From Hofstenia miamia (taxonomy: Eukaryota > Xenacoelomorpha > Acoela), in the NCBI GenBank assembly GCA_004352715.1, contig SCFE01000078.1, forward strand, positions 1,702,845-1,766,844: DNA of 64,000 nt. The letters are read 5' to 3'. The translations under genes and the position numbers were made by a program. Each line of letters starts with the position of its first letter. The first letter of the stretch is position 1. This document shows positions 37,601-49,600 of the stretch, piece by piece. The notes under the pieces are model-generated. The model was not told the origin of the DNA. It saw only the letters and a list, made by a program, of their open reading frames with translations, and searched no databases.

Positions 37601-40600
37601 TGTGGGGAATTGTAAAGGAAATGGTTTTTAAAAATAAAATTCAAAATCTGGACCATTTGAAAATGTTAATAAGACAAGCATTTGAAACTTTTGATGAAGA
37701 ATTGTGCCGCAACATTTGTCTGTCATTAAGGGGAAGAATTCAACAGTGCATGAATGCCGATGGAGGTCATTTTGAAAATAAACGACAATAATGTACTAAA
37801 CTATCTTATTTTTATGTTTAAATATTTACTAAAATTAGTTGTATTTTTTCTTAAAAAGTTCGACGGTTACTTCTGATACACCCTGTATATCATTATCTAA
37901 AAATCTGTTTTCCAAAAATCGCCCAAGCTTAACAATAAAAAACATAGAAAAGCTTATGGCTTTATATTACAACGGTGATTTTTAGATTTTTGCATTTCGG
38001 TTTTTATTAATTTTTATAATTCAGATTTTTGTAATTTAGTTTCGTAATGTACATATTTTTCAATTGACATACATGTACCTAAAATGGCATTTTTGAAACC
38101 TAAATTAGCTTAAAAAGCCACCTAAAAATCCTAATTTATTTCCAATGTCCACATATTTCTATATCTAAAGAATAGACATTTATAGTATAAACTAAACACA
38201 GAATATACAAAGACAAATGTTATATCTAACCTAAATATATATCTATATTTAAGAAATGCAAGTTTATAGGATAGACTAAGCGTAGAATTTAGAAAAACGA
38301 ATGTTATTTCTAACCTAAATATACATTATATATATATATATATAAAATATAAATTTTTGTGATAGAAAAAATTTAGAATGTACGCATTTTGAGGCATACC
38401 TGAGGCATAGCCTTTACCCAACATCTAGTTCTCACAAGTATAAGAAATTAGCTAATTCGTATGAACAGTTGTGCTATAAGAAGCATATTATTCGAGTCAG
38501 CCACTGTTCGCGTTTAAAGATGCTTCATTATAATTTCATGGATTTCAAATCCGAAAATTGTAATACTCACACTTCAAATTTAAATGAGTTAAATTACAAT
38601 AGAAGCAATGCAATGCTGCAAAACGAAAGTTGCATTCTACGCCAAGAACCATCATACTGGTAAATTCCTGAAACCTAATGAACTAAACGCCCAAAGATAT
38701 AAAGAACACAGGGTAATCAATGCGACCAAAATAACATTTTATTCCTCAAACCACCATACTAGTCAATCCCTGAAACTTAATGAACATTATGCAGTCAATT
38801 GTACATACTCATTTTTCAAGAAAGTAACTAACCATTTCTAAATTTGAAAACCTCTTCCTTAAATTCAGAATGGCACTTAAACTTCGAGTTACACGTCAAA
38901 TGATTTCAAGAAAGCTTGATATATAATTTGATCAAGTTATTCAATATTTTTTAGAGTTATGTCAACATATTTTTCACTACTAAGTACAAATCGTGACATA
39001 AGCTGAATAAAAATTCTTGCGTACATATACAGTGTGATCATAAAGTCCCTAAGGGGTCTTAAAAGCATAGAAAAGGTAAGTATCATTATCTAATCTATTG
39101 ATTTCTCCGTAAAATTAAATAAGTATATTAAAAAATTTTTTTCTATATGTTCATCCATAAATTTGTTTTTTATAATTCACGGTTGCGACAATTTAAAAAG
39201 ATAATGTTATATGAAAATCGTGGCTTCAATTGATATGAAATGGCGTTGAGCCAATTCTTTCTATATAGTGCCAGGTACATAAATGGTCATATTTAATCTT
39301 ATTAAAATTATACTCTTTGTACTCGTAAGGACATAATATACGTTCCTACTACTACTGCTAAACATTAAAGTCATATTTTAGGCAAACTTGGTACACTTGG
39401 ATGAAATAGTGAGCGCCCAACTGTTGTTTCTTCTGCATTTCAAAATGTTGAATCTAATGCTTTGTTTTGTGCATTGTTGAAAAATATATAGTTATCACAG
39501 TGGCAATGCCATTGGTCATTCTGAAGACATATCTGATAAGCCAGCTAGAACTATACAAACACTAATGACAGCAACACTAGTTGACATTACCCCCAATGTG
39601 TTGCCACCTTCATCCTTTTGTATAATCTCACAGCAGATTTTCTTCCCAATCAAATTGAATTACTAATTTCTATTTTTCATGAATGTTCAAAGCTAGCATT
39701 TTTGCAATTATGGCTGATAATTTAGAGGGGAGGGTGGTATACTTTGGATTATTAAGCATACCATTCCTAATTCTTTTTTTAATAATTTGTATCTTCCATC
39801 CTACCCATTTACTACGAAACATTAGGAACAATTGGATTAATGGGAAATTAAAACAACTAGTAGTTTATAATCTAACTCTTCTTAAATTAGTTGATGTAGT
39901 TTCTATTCACAATTATAAGAAATCTGAAATTGTTAAGCGTTCAAACTGAAATTACTCTACTTACTTTTCAGACTAATATATCTACATCAATGAATTACTT
40001 GCATTCACATTTGCAGCTAGTGTTGCCTCTAAGCACGATAAAATCATCACAGGCAATCAATGTTAATACTATGCTGCCCGTAAAACTCGTGCATTTTCCA
40101 AGGATATACCGTTGCTATTCTAAAAACCATACTTGGAGTAGAACTTGTATTCTTCAATAAATTTATAAGTTCGAGCATTCGATGAAATCAAGGAAGACAA
40201 ATATTGTAGCATGAATAAATTTTTATGTGGGAAAAGAAACCCAAAAATTATTATTAAATAATTAAGTACTGAAATATATATTTTCAGGCGGATCATTTAG
40301 CCAGGATACGTGGATCGATCACTGCTTAACATTAAGGCTCTAGATTATTTTAATTAATTTTGTTATTTTATTTAGTTTTTGTAACACAACTTGTTATTAG
40401 TTTGTGTAGATTAAAGTTGTTCATTGTTCATTGTTGTGAATATGCAGAACATTCTCAATGTGAAATATGTAGCACCTGGTACTCGCTATATGATCAAAAT
40501 CGTCTATCGATATCGAATACAAATGTTGATCGTTTGGTTTATGTTTCTGCAATTGTCACTCATTTCAACAAATGAGCCCGATGTTAATTTCACTTACCAA

Positions 40601-43600
40601 AGTTGTAAAATACTTTCGGCCAATACACGTACAACTATGTATTGTACTCTTTACAGTTTGATTATTATGTCGAAAACGCGGCTTGCAAAAGTTGTGAAGG
40701 ATTTAAAATTTGGTACATTCCAAGGTGATCACATTGAAGGTGAGTTCGGAATTTACAGGCAAACAGCTGTTGGCGATTATTTCATTGCTATTGTGCAAGG
40801 TTTTAATTCACTTACTCTTCAGCGATTGAAAATTCACGCATAAAAATCAATGCAGCTCACAAGCTTTAAATGAATATGAAATTGCAAGGACATACTAAAT
40901 TACAAGGACAGAAAATCAAAACAATCAGTGGTAAAATAATGAGTGAACAGATAAGATTTTCTCAATTAATATAAATAATAATTTCATAAATTTATATACA
41001 TGTATATATGTGCAATCACATGATTTAACCACTTGGTGAGCGTTATTCATCATTACCAGTCACTTTAATAGGTAGGAAATGCATGTAGGAAATTACAAAT
41101 CAAGCAAAATGAAACAAAAATTCTACATGGATTTCCGTCTAATGTCCACAAAAGAAGGAAAGGAATAAATGCTTTGCCCAACACTTTATCTAAATTCCCT
41201 ACAAAAACTATGTGAGTTTGTGAACTGCATTAGCCACGTAACTCTAATTTTTTAAAGATAAAAGGATATTTAGTGCCAGCAATTTAATGAAATTATTCGT
41301 TCTTTGGCACTAAGCTGTTTATAAAAAAGTTGATGAAAATATAGAATCTGTACAATGTATACAAAGTGAAACCTCAACCATGCCATTTAAGGTATTTTCA
41401 TATTATTGCTAGTATATTGTGTTGTATTGCTATATAAATAATTTTACCAACTATTTTATAGTTTTCAATCACTAAAAGGATGTTTTAATTATTTTATTCC
41501 TGAATATGTTATTGTTTATCGATATATTTCTAAACTATCTGTATGAGAGTTCTTAGATTTTTCTGGTATTTTGAAACGCTATTTTCAATAAATTGTCCAA
41601 CCTTAGATCTTCTACTCCAACAATGTTAAATTCAATTTACTTCAAATCAATAAAAATTAGCAGGCATTTCTTGTTGAACAGTTGTATTTAACAACATTCG
41701 AACAGCTTCAGAACGGAAGGCAGTACTCTTCACGAGTTTCAATGTTCGCGATTTTTATTTGTATTCATAACCGGAAAACCTACAGTGTCCTAAGCGATAC
41801 AATATTGTTCTTAGCTTTAAAGAATGATTAATATTGTTAACATATTCACAATCATTTTTTGGAAATTAATTCATTTAAAAAAATTAATTTTATCATTAAA
41901 GCTTTGATTCTATAGTGATATCATGCAAGCAAAGAAACACTTTCTTTACCACATCCTAAAATAATCCATTCTAAGTTTTGCAGAACTTCTGATGTTGCTA
42001 GCTAGGAAGAATGTTGCAATACTTGCAAATAAATTTTTGAAGCACTAATCGGCAGTGAAAGTCTGTTAATACAAATGGATCTAAGCAAAATTAGAGATAT
42101 GCTGCTAGGGAGATTATATGACTGCATCGACTTCCTGTCAACTGCTTCCTGATGATGAGCTGTTTGAGGAAGTGATCACTTTAATAAATTNATTCAATAA
42201 TGAGATCTACATGTAATTACATATTGTTATTGTAGAAAGATGCATCATAAGGAGTAACTGATTTCTGCGATGTTGAGTTTTCAAATTTTAAAGCATTAGT
42301 TTTTTCGTAGTTTTTAATTATTGGAAATAAAGAATTTAAATAATTTTCTGAAGCGATAAGCGATATCATTTTTACATGCATAATTGGCGAGGAAATTTAG
42401 AAGAAGAGATTGGCAATAATTTTTTTTCTGATTTTGGAAGGAATAAATTAAGAAAATACAACATATAAAAACAAACATAAGCCATTGAAAAATTAATACA
42501 AGAAACAAACAGCCAAATTTTTGAAGAAACTAGCGTTGGCATTGGGTCGATTTCTTCAGGTCAAGACGGTCGTCAAAATACAGTTTAGACCTAAGTCCAG
42601 CCAGTCTATTTAAAATACCAATATTTCGGGCCAAGCCCGCTCCAAAATTTCTTTTTACACCACGGACCCTGTCTTGCGTTTCATAGAGTCTCAGAATTTG
42701 ATTGGATGACTTGCACATTGCATTGACAAATGTGTGCATATATATACTGTACCTATATATATATATATATATCCGAAAAAAGTAAATTCAAAATAAGATA
42801 CATAAATAATGATTGATGCAATATAAGCACTTCGCAGCAAAATTCTCTAATATTTTGTAGGGTGTCCTTTTAAGCGAATAACAGCTTCAATCGATCAGGG
42901 ATTGAAGGAAAACGTCTTTCAATAAACCTTTTGGGAATTGCATAAAATGCTTTCTTTATTGCAGTCCACAGCTCGTCTTCAGTGTGAAGAGCATGCTGTC
43001 CAATTGATATTTGACCTCTTTCCACATATTTTCGAAAATGTTAAGGTCTGGAGATTGGCCAGGCCAGCCAGCAAGGATAGCAACCCCATTATTGTGGAAG
43101 AAGTTTTTCATTTCTTTTGAGGTATGACATGGAGCACTATCCTCCTGCTATACTGAATCACTTGTAACGAGTGGCAAGAGTTCTTTTTCTAGGATCCGAA
43201 CATATTAAGAGCTTCGGAGAGTACCAGTGATGTGAACAATCTTGCGAAAGCCACACTTCGATATTGCACCCCATACCATTACAGATTTACCACCATACTT
43301 AATGGTCCCCGAGTAAATTGAAGCAAGAATCTGAACTTCTGTCTAGTTGGGCTCTTTATCAACATTCTTTTTTATGAGTATAGCTCAAATCTTGACTCAT
43401 CTGAAAATATAACATTAGACCAACGTTCGGATGAATTGTCTCGCATTAAATTGGTCCACCTCAGCAGGCGTAATCTTTGCTTTGAGGTTAAGAATGGCTT
43501 TCTGGGTGTCACAAAGGTCCCAATTGAGTACTTCAGTATGTTTCGCACAGTTCTTGCTGTCACGAAGTGACCATCAGCCCATTCCTTGAGAAGTTCCTCT

Positions 43601-46600
43601 GAAGTCTTCCTGGGATTTCGCTTTGAAAGGCACACAAGAGCTGATTGGGAGGTGTTGGAGGACTTCTTTGGTCTTCCGGATTTTGGCTCGGGGGCAATGA
43701 TGTTTTAAGAAGTGAAACGTCTGATGATATCCCCAACAGTACTTCGAGGTCGTTCTACAAATCGGGCTATATTACGTTGACTCATCTTTTCCAAGTGTTT
43801 GAAAGTAATCAACTCGCGGATGGCAAGAGGTACGTAACCAGGCATCATATATGGCGAAGAAAGACTGTTATTAGATAATTTCAATAGAAATAGACTGAAA
43901 AAAGCTCAACCAATGAAATTTTTTTACAGATTTTCTGATTTGGTCTGAAGTGGGCGAATACATTTTTCCAAGAAAAGATTAGCTAACTAAAATATTTATG
44001 ACAACTCATGGGTGGCCGAATTCCTTTTTTCCAGTACTGTATTTTATGAATACGAAATTCCTTCATTCTATAATATGTATGTGCGTGATAACTCTTCTGT
44101 GAGTGGTTCACTAAGTGCAACAATGAAAAGAAAAAAAACTTGTTCTGGTATTTGCGATAATTACTTTCATAAATATGTCAGCATGCCACAGATTCCTGAT
44201 CCACAGCGTGAAATTATTGTTCATGCTCAGGGCCACATTGAACCGGCAGAATGAACGAATCTATAGGGCTGTAAATGCGAAGACTGATATCGATGATGAT
44301 GACCTGATTGCAGAAATCAACAAACAGCAGCCCTCAATTTTATGTTATCGGTCAGTTTCATGGTATGGAATGACGTCTTTGAAGTTTATTGAAGGCTATG
44401 CAGCCAACCAAGAAGACATTCCATTTTCTTGGAAAAAGAAAACTGTAAATCAAGTGATATACCGTGAAGAAATGTGCCCAAGATATCCTTAATGTTATGG
44501 ATGGCCAGTAAATTTTTTGAAAAAATTAGCATTTTTTATAAACACCATGTTATGAGCATATTAAAATCGGCCCCAGACACGAACATTGCGGTACTTCACT
44601 CGTTACAGACTAAGTTGAAGACAAATGATTATTCAAGAACTCTCTGTTTACGATTAGTGAGTAACTTGCAAGAAGCTTCAGAAAGTTTCCACCAATGCCA
44701 ATGTCATTTAATTTATTTATTAGTAATATATGTAGCACTGAGTCAGAAGCTTTGCTAAAATCCAACTATAGACTTGCTAGCTAGTACAATATTTGCATCA
44801 TTAAGATTAAGTATTTCTTCAGAGTAACTCAGCAATTAAGTAATGGTCGATCGATTACTACAAAAACCATGCTGTTCGAGGGTTAATATGTTTTCAACAA
44901 TTGGTATAAGCTCATTAGAATTATTTTCTCAAATATCAACGAATTTTTTGGCAAAATTGAAATTGGCCGATAATTGATTACTTCTGACAGAACTTTTTCA
45001 TGAATATATATACTATGCAACAAATTTTCAAAAATTTTCGACAACACGAACACAAAAGGTTGTATATAGCCAATTCAAGGTCGTAGATCACGAATCGGAA
45101 CTCGAATTTTTTCCAATATGTTCAGATTTTTGCTACAGCAGGATGTTTTATAACAGCAAAATCGCCCATTTTCGACATTAAGAGAACGAGTTTCTTCATA
45201 TTTGTATGCTTCATTGACGCACTATGACTTAAAGCCTATGTACGAGCATCTGCTCGTTCTACAGGCCCTACTCTTATCACTCTCAGTGGAAGCTTTATCA
45301 AAATCTGTCGGAATGGAATCCTTTTCAGAAAGATCCATGGGGTCTGTAGGAACAGGCAAAGAAACGCAATGGGGAACAGGTCTAATCACCGATGGAATAT
45401 TTGGTAGATATATATATATATATATNNNNNNNNNNNNNNNNNNNNNNNNNNNNNNNNNNNNNNNNNNNNNNNNNNNNNNNNNNNNNNNNNNNNNNNNNNN
45501 NNNNNNNNNNNNNNNNNNNNNNNNNNNNNNNNNNNNNNNNNNNNNNNNNNNNNNNNNNNNNNNNNNNNNNNNNNNNNNNNNNNNNNNNNNNNNNNNNNNN
45601 NNNNNNNNNNNNNNNNNNNNNNNNNNNNNNNNNNNNNNNNNNNNNNNNNNNNNNNNNNNNNNNNNNNNNNNNNNNNNNNNNNNNNNNNNNNNNNNNNNNN
45701 NNNNNNNNNNNNNNNNNNNNNNNNNNNNNNNNNNNNNNNNNNNNNNNNNNNNNNNNNNNNATTTTGACGGTTTGTCTTACTACAAAATTCTCGACAAAGG
45801 TATCACTGTTAATTCCACTGTTTATTGTGAATTCATAATGGAGGCATTCAATAATTTCAATACTTACGAGAATATTAAGGATAGAAGAGGTATTCCTATT
45901 GAAAATGCAATTTTGTTTCACGACAACGCGAGACCTCATATTTCACATGAAACTACTGATTTTCTGAGAAGGAAAAACATCAAGACATTGAAACAACCTG
46001 CCTACTCCCCGGATGTCAATATATGTGACAGAATGGTTTTTCCTCTGCTCGAGATGAGGCGTTCCAAGACAATATTCAACACAAAAAATGATTTAGAAAT
46101 TTTTTTACAAGAAAATATGCCTACATTGACAAAAGAGATCATGCACCACCAATTTGAAATGTTACACCAAAAATGCCTAGATATAATCGAAAACAATGGT
46201 AATTATTGTTAAAAACTACATAATTTTGTTATGAATTGTTAAATTGTGAATTATAAATTGTTATGAATTGTTAAATATAAATTCTCAAAAAACGCCGCTT
46301 TTTCTGCGACAACCCTATATATATATATATATATTTGTTTTCTCCAAATCATTGGAATCGCGAACGACATCTTTCCTTTACTATTCTTCCATCTTGATAA
46401 ATTTGTGTTATATGACGTACAAATGAAATATGAAGCCCGATGTTTATCTTGATTTCATATCGAAATCCCAAAGTTATTGTCTATATAATTCTTTTTACAG
46501 TTTTCGTAATATTGTGCATATTGGAAAGCAATGTGAATTCTCCAAAAATATAGCATATTTTGTTTGGTCATTCTTGCAACCTCTTGAAGCTATTTACGAA

Positions 46601-49600
46601 TATTTCAGAATAATGCTAGTAGGCTTACTTTGCACAGGAATAACACCAACTCTCTGAAACTAAACGAGGGTAATGCGCAGTTCTTGTGAATGTCTCTATT
46701 TATGCCGTTCTCTTGTCACTTGTAAGACATGCTGGAAATACAATTGATAGCATAACAAGACAAAACTTTTATTGTCTGACTGTGTCATGCATTATGAAGT
46801 TAGAGAAAATTCATTCAATACTACTATATTCACGTAATCAAGATATTTTAATAACATAGCTATAGGAGGATATCAGACGTAGTAATCAAGCTTTCAGACA
46901 ACTGACTATGAGTTAATTAAACAGTTATCAAGTTTGTTTTCGATGTTTATTCCCTAAACATGTTTTTATGAATTGTTGATAGGAGCTTGGGCTTCAAAGT
47001 ATTCAAAAGCACCAGCAAAAGATGCGTACTACTGCTGAAAAAGTGGGAACAGCGTTTTATGAAAAAATCAATTTTACAAAAAATAGGCACGAGGGGCAAA
47101 AATTTAGATAAGATTCGATGTTGCAACGGTCATATGCATCACTTCCACCACACAGATCTGTAACAAAAACCTTGTTGCAGAGTGTGTGTAAAAAATCCAA
47201 ATTAAAATAGGGTTAAACTAAGATGTAATATATATATATATAAGAGAAAAACANNNNNNNNNNNNNNNNNNNNNNNNNNNNNNNNNNNNNNNNNNNNNNN
47301 NNNNNNNNNNNNNNNNNNNNNNNNNNNNNNNNNNNNNNNNNNNNNNNNNNNNNNNNNNNNNNNNNNNNNNNNNNNNNNNNNNNNNNNNNNNNNNNNNNNN
47401 NNNNNNNNNNNNNNNNNNNNNNNNNNNNNNNNNNNNNNNNNNNNNNNNNNNNNNNNNNNNNNNNNNNNNNNNNNNNNNNNNNNNNNNNNNNNNNNNNNNN
47501 NNNNNNNNNNNNNNNNNNNNNNNNNNNNNNNNNNNNNNNNNNNNNNNNNNNNNNNNNNNNNNNNNNNNNNNNNNNNNNNNNNNNNNNNNNNNNNNNNNNN
47601 NNNNNNNNNNNNNNNNNNNNNNNNNNNNNNNNNNNNNNNNNNNNNNNNNNNNNNNNNNNNNNNNNNNNNNNNNNNNNNNNNNNNNNNNNNNNNNNNNNNN
47701 NNNNNNNNNNNNNNNNNNNNNNNNNNNNNNNNNNNNNNNNNNNNNNNNNNNNNNNNNNNNNNNNNNNNNNNNNNNNNNNNNNNNNNNNNNNNNNNNNNNN
47801 NNNNNNNNNNNNNNNNNNNNNNNNNNNNNNNNNNNNNNNNNNNNNNNNNNNNNNNNNNNNNNNNNNNNNNNNNNNNNNNNNNNNNNNNNNNNNNNNNNNN
47901 NNNNNNNNNNNNNNNNNNNNNNNNNNNNNNNNNNNNNNNNNNNNNNNNNNNNNNNNNNNNNNNNNNNNNNNNNNNNNNNNNNNNNNNNNNNNNNNNNNNN
48001 NNNNNNNNNNNNNNNNNNNNNNNNNNNNNNNNNNNNNNNNNNNNNNNNNNNNNNNNNNNNNNNNNNNNNNNNNNNNNNNNNNNNNNNNNNNNNNNNNNNN
48101 NNNNNNNNNNNNNNNNNNNNNNNNNNNNNNNNNNNNNNNNNNNNNNNNNNNNNNNNNNNNNNNNNNNNNNNNNNNNNNNNNNNNNNNNNNNNNNNNNNNN
48201 NNNNNNNNNNNNNNNNNNNNNNNNNNNNNNNNNNNNNNNNNNNNNNNNNNNNNGGCAATAGAATGAATTTCCCCAAGAGATCAAATGTATTAAAAATGTA
48301 AAACACTTTCGCAAACGTGTTAAGGAATTAATTCTAAAGCAAAAGTTCATCTGTGGAAAAGCTTGGGTAGGCTACAAATTTTATAATACTGATTATACTA
48401 CTACTACAAGACTATAATATCCGTAGCCTAAAATGACACTTTTCTTGTATATATTTCATGTCTTTTTTATTATTTTGTACATTATTGACGCTATTTAGAG
48501 AACTTATCAGTTTCTGAAATTGTAAATAAAAGTCTTTAAATATAGAATATCTTATCTTATTCAGCAAGTCTTTGATGAATTTATCATCATCAAAATTGGC
48601 AAAACTGCGTGCGAAGACTTTTATTCTCCTTTTTTCAAAATGACATTCAGACGTGATGAATAAACATAAATTGTGATCTGAAAAGGAGTTGAAGATAAAA
48701 TTTGAAAACCTTATGTTTTGCAAATCTGTTAAGAAATAATCAATCAAGTTGTCACATCTTGTTTGTGTTTGCTTATTTATTAAATCATCAGAAAGGCACT
48801 GAATGTGTTTGAATTCATAAGCTGAGAGATAGTTAATATTTTAGTCGCCTAATAGCATGACTTCCTTATTTAGAGACTGAACATTTTGGACTTCTGTAAT
48901 TTTAAAATTAATGAACTCCTTAGAATTTTTTTATGAGGACAGTAGCTGATGTTAATAAGTGCTGCAATACGATTTTTCCTAGTTTTCCTAATTTCTACAC
49001 AGAGAGATTCAAATCTAGGATGGTATACCTCTAATTCATCATGTCTAATTGGATTCATGAAGTTTGGAATAAGAAGCATGAGTCCTCCGCCCCTAGAGCC
49101 CCTATTTTTGCAAAAACTTTTGTAGTTTTTTGGTTCCAAATTAAATAAGTCATCTGAACTGTTAGGGTGCAGCTAGGTTTCAGTAATTGCAAGAATGGTA
49201 TTATTTCTAAGAGCGAAATGCATCTCGTTCAATTCAAAATGGTGTGCTTGTACACTTCTAGTATTCAAATAAGCGATTTTGATGTTGATCTTGTAACTAT
49301 CTGCAATGCTTTTTAATTTGCTGCTATCAAGGATCTCCGGACCTGGGTTAAGTTGGATATCACCTGACNNNNNNNNNNNNNNNNNNNNNNNNNNNNNNNN
49401 NNNNNNNNNNNNNNNNNNNNNNNNNNNNNNNNNNNNNNNNNNNNNNNNNNNNNNNNNNNNNNNNNNNNNNNNNNNNNNNNNNNNNNNNNNNNNNNNNNNN
49501 NNNNNNNNNNNNNNNNNNNNNNNNNNNNNNNNNNNNNNNNNNNNNNNNNNNNNNNNNNNNNNNNNNNNNNNNNNNNNNNNNNNNNNNNNNNNNNNNNNNN

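Noticed and set aside
39028-39060. CAGTGTGATCATAAAGTCCC as the end of a mariner-type element
   Set aside because: No matching inverted end or transposase was found within several kilobases.
39683-39949. 88-codon hydrophobic plus frame as a membrane protein
   Set aside because: AT-rich sequence readily yields Ile/Leu/Phe-rich frames; no start context or homology signal.
42530-42739. 69-codon minus frame as a gene
   Set aside because: Slightly GC-richer but no domain, no splice context and no neighbour that supports it.
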